NCBI GenBank assembly: GCA_031761405.1
Contig: JASEVX010000011.1
Location: forward strand, 16,179,609-16,243,608
DNA length: 64,000 nt
Origin: Serripes groenlandicus
Lineage: Eukaryota; Mollusca; Bivalvia; Cardiida; Cardiidae
Direction of reading: 5' to 3'
The notes under the pieces were generated by a model. It worked only from the letters and a program-made list of their open reading frames with translations, was not told the DNA's origin and searched no databases. Below are positions 1 through 11,978 of this stretch, one piece after another (the first letter of the stretch is position 1; the number at the start of each line of letters is the position of its first letter). The translations under genes were made by a program, and so were the position numbers.

Positions 1-6
1 CCTTAA

Positions 7-231
7 CCCATTATTACTTCACATGACTTTTCAAAAGTCGTCTGCTTTACAATCACCAGACGAACAATTTCAATGATCTAGAAAACTGAAAGATTTATAT
101 TGATAAAGAGTTGAAAATATTCCAATAAAAGGTGAAAATGCTAATTTTGAGCAATTACGCTTTTTATTGCAATGTTATCAAAAGTCGTCTGCAACAGCAG
201 GCGTCAAATGTAGTCTGTGTTTAGGAATGGG
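7..231. mobile_element. piggyBac-like MITE (degenerate copy)
   Basis: 225 bp flanked by TTAA at 3-6 and 232-235, with 'GTCGTCTGC' arms and the 'TTTTGAGCAATTACG' centre seen in better-preserved copies further right. Same family as the copies at 28873 and 57902. Confidence 0.6.
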
Positions 232-1956
232 TTAACCCACCTGAATTCAAGGAAGCAATTGGTTTCAACATATTTGCTTTTTTAAAAAATAAATATAACA
301 CATGAATGAATTTGTTTTATTGGTTTTTTTTTTACGCCGATTACATTGTTTCAGTTATATCACGGCGACAAACCAGTACTAGGCTAGGAAATGTGCCTTG
401 CCCATGGGCACGTCAACGTGACGCCCGGTCCCGACTCCCCGACGTTATCCACTCGGCCAATGCGAATTCTGAAATAATGGAGTAGTATTTGAATCAAAGC
501 GCCAATGGCACTGTAGTGGCGATCGTATGGAAAATCCTGCAAAGTAACAAGCAGTATATCGGTGTAGGGCTTGCGATGACTCTGGTGCGGGTATATTTGA
601 GAATGTATCAACCCTGCATCTTTTGACAGTAGAATAATGTTAGTTTGCCAGAATGTTGTCTTGGTGATTATTTAGTTACGTTCTGAAATTGGTCATGATG
701 TGTTCAAAATTAGGCCATTCCAAAGTTATGAAAAATCTAGTTGGTATTCGATAGACTACCGTTTTAGCTCATTAGAATGACTATTTGTAATCTAAATTGT
801 TTGGGTAATCACATGTTTATCACCAGGTCGTTAGGCCATATTAAGATAAAATATATTTTACACTTTAGAAATGACTAAAGAAAGGAGAGAAAACAGTATC
901 CATTAGTTTGGTGTTTGTTTCAATTATGTCCGATATTAAACAGGTCTGTTCAATTTAGTCCCTTCACATTGCATGATTGAGGGTTGTCACAGTGTATTTA
1001 TATGTCTCTGAGGTTGTTAAACTGCTTCGAATAATGTGAGTGCAAAAACAAACACAAAACATGCTCCAAAAGCACAATTTCACTATTTGCCAAACTGTTT
1101 AATTTATGAAAATATAGGCATATATTATAATGCTAGATCTTCAAACTCAATTAGGCTACACTGTCAGCATTGATTGCTAATTGACTCTAGAACGTGCAGA
1201 CGTGTATACATAACGTGTGTACACACTGCCATCGTGTGTCCTTTAAACCTTTGTAAACCAGTCTTATTATCTAGACGCTTTCATATATTTAAACAAGTAC
1301 AAAATAAAGCGTGTATAATATTGAGATTTACAAGCTTTTCTGGTTTTTGGTCTCGCGAGCTATTTATAGAACCTTTTGGAATTTCCAGATTTGAGTATCA
1401 CCAGAGTTGTCGTTATTTGCAAGGCAGAACGCGCAATGATATTTATTATCTGCCAAATCATGACGAAGATAATCAGAGTACAACCAACTCCTGCCGAATC
1501 AGGTTAAAGGTCAAAAGGTTACGGTTGACTACAGTAAAAATAAAACGAGGCACAGGAGTATCATGATACTCTGCATAGCGTACCCAAGACGCCCGATGAT
1601 ATTTATTATCTGCCCAAACATGAAGAAAGATAATATGTAAATAGTTTAACTCTATTTAGATATTTTCTCGATAAATCTCAAATATTAGTACCAATCCGGT
1701 ATCAAAGTAGCACTAACATTATCATTATTAATCGTGTGCCTGCATCACTGATGGAACTATATATATATATGGCGGTTTAACGGAAGTGAGTAAATTGCCT
1801 TTGCAGAAATATCCAACCGATTGTTCAAATACGACTATATAATTTTTTTTTCGTTGTTGTTGTTTTGGTAGCACTGTGGCGATTGTCAACCAATCGCCAC
1901 AAAAATGAATAGCGAACTACGTAGCTGAATGTCTTGTTTATTTCGACGTGAGGCAA
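232..1956. other. Gene-free stretch, no recognisable feature
   Basis: AT-rich sequence. The only structure noticed is a motif (TGATATTTATTATCTGCC) repeated about 160 bp apart near 1437 and 1598, a short AT run near 1760, and a fragment near 345-370 resembling a SINE tail. The 130-codon open frame at 1174-1566 has no recognisable domain. Confidence 0.5.
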
Positions 1957-3420
1957 GTTGGTTTTACATTTGGGGGAGTTGTTTTAACATTTTGGGCGAG
2001 TTGTTTTAACATTTAGGGCGCGATGTTTTAACATTTGGGGAGAGTTGTCTTATCATTTTGGGAGAGTTGTCTTAAGATTCGGATTGTGTTGTACAATGTA
2101 TTAACATTTGGGGCGTGTTGTATTAACAGTTGGAGCGAGTTGTTTAAACATTTGGGGCGAGTTGTCTTAACATGTGTTGGTGTTGTTTTAACATTTGGGG
2201 CGAGTTGTCTTCACATTTGGGACGAGTTGTCTTAACATGTGTTGGTGTTGTTTTAACATTTGGGGCGAGTTGTCTTCACATTTGGGACGAGTTGTCTTAA
2301 CATTTTGGGGAGTTGTCTTAACAATTGGGTCTTAGTTGTCTTTACATTTGGGGGGAGTTGTCTAAACATTTGGGTAGCGTTGTCTTAACATTTGGGGCGA
2401 GTCGTCTTAACTTTTGGAGCTAGTTGTCTTAACATTTGGGGAAAATCGTCTTATCATTCAGTGGGGCGAGTCGTCTTATTATTCGGGGCGTGTTGTCTAA
2501 ACATTTTGGACGAGTTGTCTAACCATTTTGGGGCCTGTTGTCTTAACATATGGGGGAGTTTTCTAAACATTTTGGTCGAGTTGTCTTAAACTTTTGGTCG
2601 ATTTGTCTTAACATTTGGGGAGAATTGTCTAAACATTTTGGGCGAGTTGTCTTAACATTTAGGGCGATTTTTCTTAACATATGGGGGAGTTTTCCAAACA
2701 TTTTGGTCGAGTTGTTTTAAATGTTTGTTCGAGTTGTCTTAACATGTGGGGCGATTTTTTTTAAAAAATATGAGGCGAATTGTCGTAACATTTTGGCGCG
2801 AGTTTTCATATCATATGGAGGAGTTTTCCAAACATTTGAGTCGAGTTTTAAATATGAGGCTTGTTGTCTTAAACTTTTGGTCGATTTGTCTTAACATTTG
2901 GGGAGAATTGTCTTAACATTTGGGGGAGTTTTCCAAACATTTGAGTCGAGTTTTAAATATGAGACGAGTTGTCTTAAACTTTTGGTCGATTTGTCTTAAC
3001 ATTTGGGGAGAATTGTCTTAACATTTGGGGGAGTTTTCCAAACATTTGAGTCGAGTTTTAAATATGAGGCGAGTTGTCTTAAACTTTTGGTCGATTTGTC
3101 TTAACATTTGGGGAGAATTGTCTTAACATTTGGGGGAGTTTTCCAAACATTTGAGTCGAGTTTTAAATATGAGACGAGTTGTCTTAAACTTTTGGTCGAT
3201 TTGTCTTAACATTTGGGGAGAATTGTCTTAACATTTGGGGGAGTTTTCCAAACATTTGAGTCGAGTTTTAAATATGAGGCGAGTTGTCTTAAACTTTTGG
3301 TCGATTTGTCTTAACATTTGGGGAGAATTGTCTTAACATATGGGGAGTTTTCCAAACATTTGAGTCGAGTTTTAAATACGAGGCGAATTGTCTAAGGGAC
3401 AATTTAAGGCGAGTTTTCTT
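1957..3420. repeat. Minisatellite, ~21-26 bp G/T-rich units with a higher-order 105 bp period
   Basis: Dozens of variants of a unit like 'GAGTTGTCTTAACATTTGGGGC' run through the whole block. From about 2841 to 3370 four or five diverged units form a 105 bp block repeated with anchors at 2846-ish, 2946, 3051, 3156, 3261 and 3365. Open frames here are repeat translations, not genes. Confidence 0.97.
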
Positions 3421-4912
3421 GATACTATTTGCCTAAACAAGACGTGAAATATATATATATTTATTTTGTTCACAAAGGGTGTTTTTATTTCAATAGTAGT
3501 AAGGTATACTCTATTGTAGTCAAAAGAGCTACAACGAAAAGGGTTTGGATATTTAAACAGTATCGCTCAGTACAAACCGCTTTTGTACAACGATAATAGT
3601 GTATAATGCATTTAAATCCGACGTTTAAACAAGTCAACATTTGAACCCTTTCAAACATACTACATGACTACAGCATGTGACTTTGTAACTAAGAAAACTC
3701 ACTATAAATGAACGTTATATGAATTCATTATGAGATGAAATTGTTTTTGGCACACGGAGAAAATGCATGTCAAGAGCAAATTTCTCCTCAATGCTTTTAA
3801 AAATCGACTGCTGCAGGTGTAATTTAGAATACGTTTCACATTTTTTCAATATTAATACCTCATACGTTATGTATGAAATCGATGCACAACTCGAAATGCG
3901 GATCTTTTGCTAAAGGAAATCACCAATTGCAAACGTTGTCCTTATTCAACCTGTATCTTAACTAAAAATTCCTCAACCGAGTTGTGTTAATGCGAAGTTA
4001 GCTTTTTCTTTTCTACCTCTTTTATGAATCGTTATAAACAACCATGTATTAAAGGTTTTAGTACATTCACAGATGGCGACACTCTTTCGTGTCCCTTACG
4101 ATGCGATTCGTAGTGCTTGTAAAGAATGATACCTATATATACAGATAACGCATGCATACAGTGATACTGACCTATTTATCAAAATCCCTTTTTCTGATGG
4201 ATTTTACGTAGGTTAAGGTAAATGTAATTTTCCGGGTACGGAGTTGTCGACAATAATGAAACACGGTCAGTATATTGAGGTGGTCATTGTGTACTAAATG
4301 CATGCCCAAAATCACACGGCCAACTCTAGAGAAAGAACGTGATGAAACGGGGTGAACGAAAAAATACACCAAAAATATGTTTTAAGAACACTTTGTGCTG
4401 TGTCAAAACATCTGGTATTTATATCGTTTTAATACATAAGTGTCAATAATTGCTACTGCTTGTTAACATGGTACGCCTGATCGGATTTTGCGATAGTCAG
4501 TAAATAACGTTACCTTTTGAAGGACAGACACAATCACATGTTGCAAGGCGGTTCAGAGTTAGTGTTTATATCGTATTACGTCTTGTCAGACGTCTGCGAG
4601 AGACAGGACGGGCTGCCTCGTGAGCGTCGTATGGCTTGGGTGGATGGACACGCCCTATGGATATTTCCTATGAGACAGTAGCGACTGGTGAGCGTCGTAT
4701 GGCGTGGTCGGATGCACACGCTCCAGGGATATTTCTTATTAGGCAGTGGAGACGTGTCATTTCCTCTGATTTGTCCTGTACATATTCCCAATTTTCCGCA
4801 AGCTGACATGTATATCGACGTCGTATGGAGTTCTTTTGATCGTCGCTTGTGTTGTTGAAATTAAGATTTTTGGTCACGGTGTTTACTCTCCATTATCTGT
4901 GCCGAAAGGCAA
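3421..4912. other. Gene-free stretch with one short tandem duplication
   Basis: No gene or transposon recognised. A ~68 bp tandem duplication sits at about 4619-4753, with GTGAGCGTCGTATGGC twice. The rest is AT-rich single-copy-looking DNA. Confidence 0.5.
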
Positions 4913-7790
4913 CGTTAAGGTGGAATCATACCTTTGAAATAACGTCGTTTTTGACGTCAAAATGTACGTTTTTGCGACAATGACAGTGTTGTTAAAGAAA
5001 TCACCATTACTTCCTCGCTTCAATTTGGATTCGGATCAAATGAACTTTAAACTGAAGAGAATACAATAACCTGTGTGATAATATCAATTACATACATCTG
5101 TCATGACAAATAACGTAACATAAGGCGACTTAAAACAGAAATTTCGCCAGAATATTTTAACAGTAATTTGATTATTTCTAATTTATTTAAAATTCGCCCG
5201 AGAGATTTTTTTTAAAATAAAATATAACATAAAACACCTATTCATCTACCATTTGCCAAACTTTCAAGCAAATCTATCGTGTCGATTTTTAATAAATCAC
5301 AATGACGTTGAACCTCTTGTGTTCGTCGTAACGTTCACTGCGGAATTAAACATTGAGACGCATCCAGGGTAATTAAAATGAATACTTATTTTTTTCTTAT
5401 AATTATCAATTTCATTCTAAATTTAAGCTATCTCCTAAAGTTAATGATAAAGAGTAGTATATATGTGTTTCTATTTAAAGAATTAAAGTTATTATGGTCG
5501 TAAACAATTTAGCAATTTTTTTTTATAATATTTGGATTTGTCATATGTATAAACTGACTCGTTTACTTTCCTGTTCAACTGTTGTTCTATATATGAAATA
5601 TAATTATCACACTTGATTTTTTTTGTATCGGATTTGAGATAACAGTATACAAATGTTGTTTTCAATATGCAATTTTGAGAATTTCGAAGTCTATACCTGT
5701 CATGCAAAGCTTTCTTGGTATTATATCCGTGATAATGTTGTTGTTGTTGTTGTTGTTTGCGGCAAGTTTTTGATTAAATTGCAATTTGTATTTAACAGCT
5801 GCACAGTTATGTGTGATTAAAGGAATGATCATTACTATCTCATCTTATATTAACATCGATTTGAAGCGAATGATATAAACTCCGTCATGATATATATAGT
5901 TCACAATTTTTCCTTAAATAATTTTAAAGCAATATTTGGTTTATTGAACGAACTCGCTGACTAGTAATAAAATTATTACCTTACGTCTAATTTACTAACA
6001 AAACAAATGCCCTAGATATTTCTTTTAAAAGAAATCATTATAATTCAGAACACCATTTCTTCTCCAATTTACTCAAATTTGTTGGAAATATATCGGGCGG
6101 ACTTTTAGTAAAACGCTATGCCGTAATACTGCTGACGTGCGCGGGTACGCGCGTTGTGGAACTGAAAATGTAGCAAAACCCTTTCTTCTATCTTTCTTTT
6201 TTTACTCCATATGTCCTCGTTATTTTAAACAACCGGTACTTCGTTTTGTCTTGAGAATTTTTTTTTACCCTTAACCCAAATTTCAAGACAACCTATCGGG
6301 TTGATTTTAAGTAAATCACAATGCCATAAAACCGTAGAAGATCATACGTTTGGTCACATGTTCGTACCTAATTACTTGTGTTGTCAACACACTTCCAATT
6401 ATAAAACAAAATGTATCATTACCCGACTATACGCTGTCTACAATTTACAGACACCTGTGCAATGACATTGATGACTCACTACATAGTGCAGACAACGATG
6501 TGATAGCACTCCATGGGATATGTATGTAGACAATAAAAGTGGATTATTTACCCAAACTATACAGTGAAATATTGGCAATAAACACCTGTATTCAAAAAGC
6601 TCTAAGTTGAATTGAACTGCGGAGCTCTGTGAATACAATCAAGTCAAAACTTTCATAAAGTCTTGTACATAAGGTTTTCCAAAGGGAAGAAAGTCAGATA
6701 GTTCTTCTCGATGTTTTATCATATATATAAAGTGTTTCCTTAAATAACAAAAGTATGATCGCGGATAGAATAGATAGAACGCTTTGCATGACAGTTATAA
6801 TCGTTGAAGTGCTGAAACATGCTTTGTGTCTGATAAAGAGAAACGCATTCTGTATTTACTGTTATCTGAAGATACATTACAAAATACCTAGAGTGACAAA
6901 TAGGAAAGTAATAATAAAATATATTAACAATGTCAATTTCTTCCATGATAATTCTGACGATGCTCTTGTTTGAAGAATTTCGTATCAGAAATGTTGGGTT
7001 ATGTAAAATCATGAAACTTCATGTTATGTCGAATTACTATTTGATGTTCCCGTATCAATTTGTGTATGTATATGTTTGTATGTAAATGACGAATTACATG
7101 TATTCGAATAAGTGAATTAAAATTTATCTATAAGAACTGCAAGCGACGGTTTGAGACTAATACTAATACATGGAATGTGAACAAATGATTTAACAGATAA
7201 ACAGCGAAGTAGACAAGTCAGTTTATATAAAACATATTTAATATTCAAAGGAGTATAATAGATACAGTTTACCACTTTCGTAAAAGAATAAAATTGATTA
7301 TGTTCATGAAATATCGGGAGTTCATTTTAATAACCCTTGATACGTTTCAATTTAAATTCCGCAGTGTACGGTTTTCGCGTGACAGAGCTGTAACGTCATT
7401 GCGATTTACTAAAGATATGCACGATAGATTTTCTTGAAATTTTGGTAAATGGTAGACAAAAGGTTGTTCTAAATTATATAAGTTTTAAAAAAAAATCTCT
7501 CGGGCGAATTTTTAATAAATTGGAAATAACCGAATTACTGTTAAAATATTTTAGCGAAAGTTTCATTTTTACTCCCCTTATGTTACGTTAATTGTCTTGG
7601 CAGTTGTATGGAAATTGCATCACTACGCAGGTAATTTTATTCTCTTCAGTCTGGTGTTAACTCTTTCCAAATACCACTTCAAACGAGAAAGTCATGGTGA
7701 TTTCTTTAACAACACTGTCATTGTCGCAAAAACGTACATTTTGACGTCAAAAACGACGTTATTTCAAAGGTATGATTCCACCTTAAGTTA
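4913..7790. mobile_element. 2.9 kb DNA transposon-like element with ~480 bp terminal inverted repeats
   Basis: The first ~480 bp (4915-5395) and the reverse complement of the last ~480 bp (7310-7786) match for most of their length. The outer ~110 bp is nearly identical (AAGGTGGAATCATACCTTTG...), with gaps and lower identity inward. The ends read TTAA|GGTGGAATC ... GATTCCACC|TTAA, so the target may be TTAA. No transposase-like frame was found inside, so the copy looks non-autonomous. A third diverged copy of part of the inverted repeat lies near 6260-6350. Confidence 0.85.
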
Positions 7791-8254
7791 ACATCAATAA
7801 AATGCTACGTCCTGTTGTTACGCCGTTTGTTCAGTATCACCACCCTATATTCCAGCAGAATAATGCCCGTCAACCTTTCGCCAGAGTTTGTTGAGACTTC
7901 TGAGCTGACCATGGTTTCAAACCTTACGACTGGCTGCCGCCTCGTCAAAAGTTGTCTGCGATAGAACATCTTTAGGACGCAGTAAAGGGAGAGTATTGCA
8001 ATGTTAAAATCCACCCACCCGTAAACCACGAACATTAAAAAGGTAGCGTTGTTGAGCAATTGTTGAACATTTCGATGAGAAGAATAAAGGCATTGATCAA
8101 TTAAATGCATATAAGAATTAGAGCTAAAAAAAAAAAGCTGCCCAAGGTAGGTAACGAGTAGTGACATGTAGTGTAATTTTCAAAAATATGTGTAGTTCAG
8201 TATTCGCAAAGCAAATATTAGACTTCAGGTAACGAACATTTCGGTTAATCTTTA

Positions 8255-8480
8255 AAAACTGGGACTACTAATACAGGGGAGAGAAACGAGTGCGACAAGC
8301 CCCAATTGATTGCTTGTCGCCTTTACACAACTGTTGGTGTACGTAAACCTCGATAGGCGGGTAGATAAACCTTGTATAGGTTATGCGGAATATCGATCGA
8401 TAAGAACGACAAGCATATTAAATAGCGCTATATAGCTTATCGCACTTGTTTCTCTTCCCCGTATTAGTAGTCCCAGTTAA
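8255..8480. mobile_element. MITE with ~40 bp terminal inverted repeats
   Basis: ACTGGGACTACTAATACAGG at the left end is matched in reverse complement at the right end (CCCCGTATTAGTAGTCCCAGT). Similarity extends to about 42 bp with a few mismatches. The interior has no coding potential. Confidence 0.85.
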
Positions 8481-8656
8481 AAAGCAGTTGTATAAGACCA
8501 CATAGGCATTGATATAGATAACAAGTAAAAAAACTATTTCCAATCACCACAAATCACTACTCGTCGTTTCTCTTTTCATTCAGTATACGTTTATATAAAT
8601 TCGAGCCGTGTCGGGCGATTTGGATTCTTATCGATGATATGATTTACAATATAATA

Positions 8657-8920
8657 ATTGAGCCGTCTCGCGAGAAAACCGACATTGTCGTCTCTGCGTA
8701 AAGCGTTGACCCGGGTCAGCCTAAGCATGGTGCGAAGGCTAATCCGGATATACACCTTTCGCCTCCGGAGGATTTTCTGTTTCAAGAATCATTCCTCTAT
8801 ACCTCTATCCCCCTGAGACGGAATGTGTCGGCCCGGATCAGTCTGCGCGCGCGTACTGATCTGGGTCGATACATTACGCAGAGGCAGTTAATGTTGGTTT
8901 TCTCGCGGGACGGCTCATAT
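8657..8920. mobile_element. GC-rich MITE with ~45 bp terminal inverted repeats
   Basis: TGAGCCGTCTCGCGAGAAAA at the left pairs with the reverse complement of TTTTCTCGCGGGACGGCTCA at the right. The inverted match continues to the CTCTGCGTAA block. GC content is clearly above its surroundings. The open frame at 8591-8785 is within this repeat and is not a gene. Confidence 0.85.
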
Positions 8921-9091
8921 ACATATTGTAAACCATTTCATTTCGAGAGTAATGGCATTTTAAGTCTAGCAATCCGCATTATCCAATGATATTTGAAACC
9001 GCGATTTTACGTCACACGTAGATGTCATCAAGGAAACAGCTTGGTTTACCAATGCTTTGGTAGACGACAAAAGACGCTTGACATAATGACT

Positions 9092-9475
9092 TTTATTATA
9101 TGCCTGTACATTTTCCGGTGGAAATACATGCAGGTTGACATGCGCAAATACACCACGACAGATTAAAATTCCGTATCTACATGCGGTGTAAATACAAGAT
9201 TGTGACGTCAGACAGTGCGCGGAATACTTTCAGCGAGGTATCCCCAATAAACAATGTATTGAATCTGTATATTTAATAGTTTTTTCGCTCTTCATAGATC
9301 GTAGGTATATAATAAAAGGAATATTACGTTGCGGGAGCGATAAATGGGTACGTATTGCACGACTCGTAGCGTGGGAAAATCCATATCTTACTCGACCTTC
9401 GGTCTCGTAAGATATCGATTTTTCCACGCTACTTGTCGTGCAATACAAACCCTTTTATCGCTCCCGCAACGTAAT
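9092..9475. repeat. Repeat copy 1 ending in a ~153 bp near-perfect hairpin
   Basis: 9092-9230 is a direct repeat of 10503-10625 (shared GACATGCGCAAATACACCAC block). It ends with a long palindrome at 9323-9475: ATTACGTTGCGGGAGCGAT ... ATCGCTCCCGCAACGTAAT, with a small loop near 9400 (CGACCTTCGGTC). The stem could fold into one of the longest hairpins in the window. Confidence 0.88.
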
Positions 9476-9930
9476 TAGTCGCCGGGCAGAAGCCCGCGAC
9501 TTCTATTTTTAATAGCTTTTCGGAAATCACATGGGAGGGCGGCTTATTATTAGAAAGAAACAAATCTAGATGATTTGAACATATTACAATTGTGGTTGTT
9601 AACGAACACTAATAAATGACACATCTAAAATGAAATAAATATTCCGATTTTTTAATGTTTGCAGTTTTTTTTATTTCACTCGCATTTAAGTTTTTTGTCT
9701 TATTTACGAAGACAAAAGTGGTCCCTTCAAGACGTGAACCAACACCCCCTAATGCAGACTCTTATGTGTCATCATTGAGGTCAATTTCGGATTCTCCTTT
9801 TAATAGCAATTTTAACTTACTAAATGTTGTTTTCATGTTCAAAGAGATGTCTTGATTTGTGTAGAATTCATTTAATAATGTTAATCCATGAATATCTAAA
9901 GTAGGAACTGTTTCTAAGCTAAATATAGAC
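9475..9930 (-). mobile_element. Hairpin-ended repeat, copy inserted against the long palindrome
   Basis: Reverse complement of 29957-30459. On the minus strand it ends in the hairpin GTCGCGGGCTTCTGCCCGG followed by CGACTAA. The end abuts the long hairpin of the neighbouring repeat, so it probably inserted into it. No coding sequence. Confidence 0.75.
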
Positions 9931-10490
9931 TCTACATCGATTTTCGCGCATGCGCATTTCGATATGAAAAAGCGAGTGATATTATTTTATTTTAGACAAG
10001 TACAAGACGAATGTTTGACGCAAAGCGTCAAAGAGAAGCCGCAATATTTCGTTGTACATGTAGAAATAAGAAAAAAAGAACATTTTTAAATCCACAAACA
10101 ATAGAACAATTTAAACTGTAGACGGTAATGCTGATATATTTCTCCTTTTGAAGACTTTTGTTTTCTTCAAATTACCTCCCTTTAAAGCAATACCAGGATA
10201 TTTACCTTGTGATTCGAATAAGATTGACAAACATTGAAATTATATGAATGAATACTATTATTTAAATAAGTAACAACAGCAAAATTAATATTAAGCCAGA
10301 TAAATGTGTACACATTTCGTTAATTTTTTATAGATACCCTAATGTATAGGTATGTATATAAAATTTATAAGCAAATGTTTTCATAATAAATCATAATGTT
10401 TGAATAGACTAAGGAAAGTCAAGAATACATAAATAAATCAATGCAGTCTTTTCCGGCGACATTGATGTCTTGCATCAACTTTCTCTTGTA
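9931..10490. other. Gene-free stretch
   Basis: AT-rich, no coding pattern, no repeat partner noticed in the window. Confidence 0.4.
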
Positions 10491-10502
10491 TTCCGTATTT
10501 AT

Positions 10503-10961
10503 TACATGCCTGTTTATTTTCTGGTGGAAATACACACAGATTGACATGCGCAAATACACCACGACAGATTAAAATTCCGTATCTATATGCGGTGTAAATA
10601 CAAGATTGTGACGTCATACAGTGACGTCACCGGTTTGATGACGATATTGGGCGGGGCATACGTATTGGAATGCATTATGGGGCGTGGCGTAATCATTGAA
10701 GCGATATCCATCCGCCCTTCATAATCTTAATTTTACGGATAATAAAATGTAAACTCAATACATTTTCGCTGCTCATAGATTATAGGTATGTAATAAAAGG
10801 AATATTACGTTGCGGGAGCGATAAATGTGTTCGTATTGCACGACTCGTAGCGTGGGAAAATCCATATCTTACTCGACCTTCGGTCTCGTAAGATATCGAT
10901 TTTTCCACGCTACTTGTAGTGCAATACAAACCCTTGTATCGCTCCCGCAACGTAATATTCC
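10503..10961. repeat. Repeat copy 2 ending in a ~163 bp near-perfect hairpin
   Basis: Direct repeat of 9092-9475 with a different, longer middle. The terminal palindrome (10799-10961) extends to GGAATATTACG ... CGTAATATTCC, so this copy keeps a few more base pairs than copy 1. The 61-codon open frame at 10825 runs through the palindrome and is not a gene. Confidence 0.88.
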
Positions 10962-11239
10962 GTATGTATCAATCATCGCACTTTTCCAATGCCTCACCCT
11001 TACATTTTAATCACAGTAACGAGTAGTATTACCCTGATGAACTTCGGTAGGCCGTCAAGACATTTTTTTTTCCGTCGTGACGTCATAAAATTACCAGCAT
11101 GTCGCATCATTACTCTTTAACCCCTCACCTGATAGAGAACAAATATCAGATATCTTTGTAGCAGACGGCGTTGTTAACAATGACCCAATTTTAAAATAAA
11201 TTGCACTCTTTAATCTTTCCCCGTCAGATCTAGGACCCA

Positions 11240-11545
11240 CTTTTGCATGTTTTGAATTTGACGTTTAAGGTAAAGGCCTGAGTCTTGTGCGCGACACGCC
11301 ACCTCATCATGTTGAACGTTTGTGCCAAGTAAAAAAATATGATGCATGGTTAAGATGCGGTCCGGACAAGGTACAGTCCAATCAAGCAGTACTCATTTTG
11401 ATATTTTACCTGTAAGTGTGACCTTGACTTTTAAGGTACAGGCCTTGTTCTTGTGCGCGACACCTCATCATGGTGAACGTTTGGGCCAAGGTTCTTGGAA
11501 ATCCTGATACATGGTTAATATGCTGGCCAGACAGACAGACACATG
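11240..11545. repeat. Tandem unit, two ~165 bp copies ending in ACAG microsatellite
   Basis: Two copies of a block containing CTTGTGCGCGACAC and CATCATG(T/G)TGAACGTTTG, the second followed by GCCAGACAGACAGACAC. The layout resembles the larger tandem-repeat elements on the right of the window, but I could not define its ends. Confidence 0.7.
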
Positions 11546-11978
11546 GATGTACGTACATACACCAAACCACCATTGTGACAGCTAAATCTAGCTCACCGCA
11601 AGCGAACAAAATACGGAAGTAGTGCGAGTGACGGTTACTGTGCTATAGTACCAACATGTTACGGCAAGTCTTGAGAGAATGGGACGTAACGGCTTCGATT
11701 TTTCTGCGTTCAGAAGATGCACAGCTTTCAGAAATGAAGTAGACTTTTATCTGCTGCCAATTATATGCCTCTAAAATACAGGAACTAGGTACGGATAAAT
11801 GAAATCAAACAATGCAAATTTCAGGAGAGACAGCTCATTACAAATGCATTGTTTGCCTTTGACAGCGAAAGAGTTAAGGGCACTTTTCCCCGTATTTTCG
11901 TACACAATAGCACCAGCAAGTCGAAAAGGGGGCCATTACTGAATAATTATTTAAGCCAAGGGTATGTGACTTGGTGTA

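Noticed and set aside
2035..2589. Two open frames with GRVVLTFGASCLN-type repeats
   Set aside because: Translation of the minisatellite; no start context or coding signature.
7805..8167. 120-codon minus-strand frame with hydrophobic stretches, considered as a small membrane protein
   Set aside because: No conserved motif, poly-A/T tracts, adjoining transposon ends; nothing supports expression.
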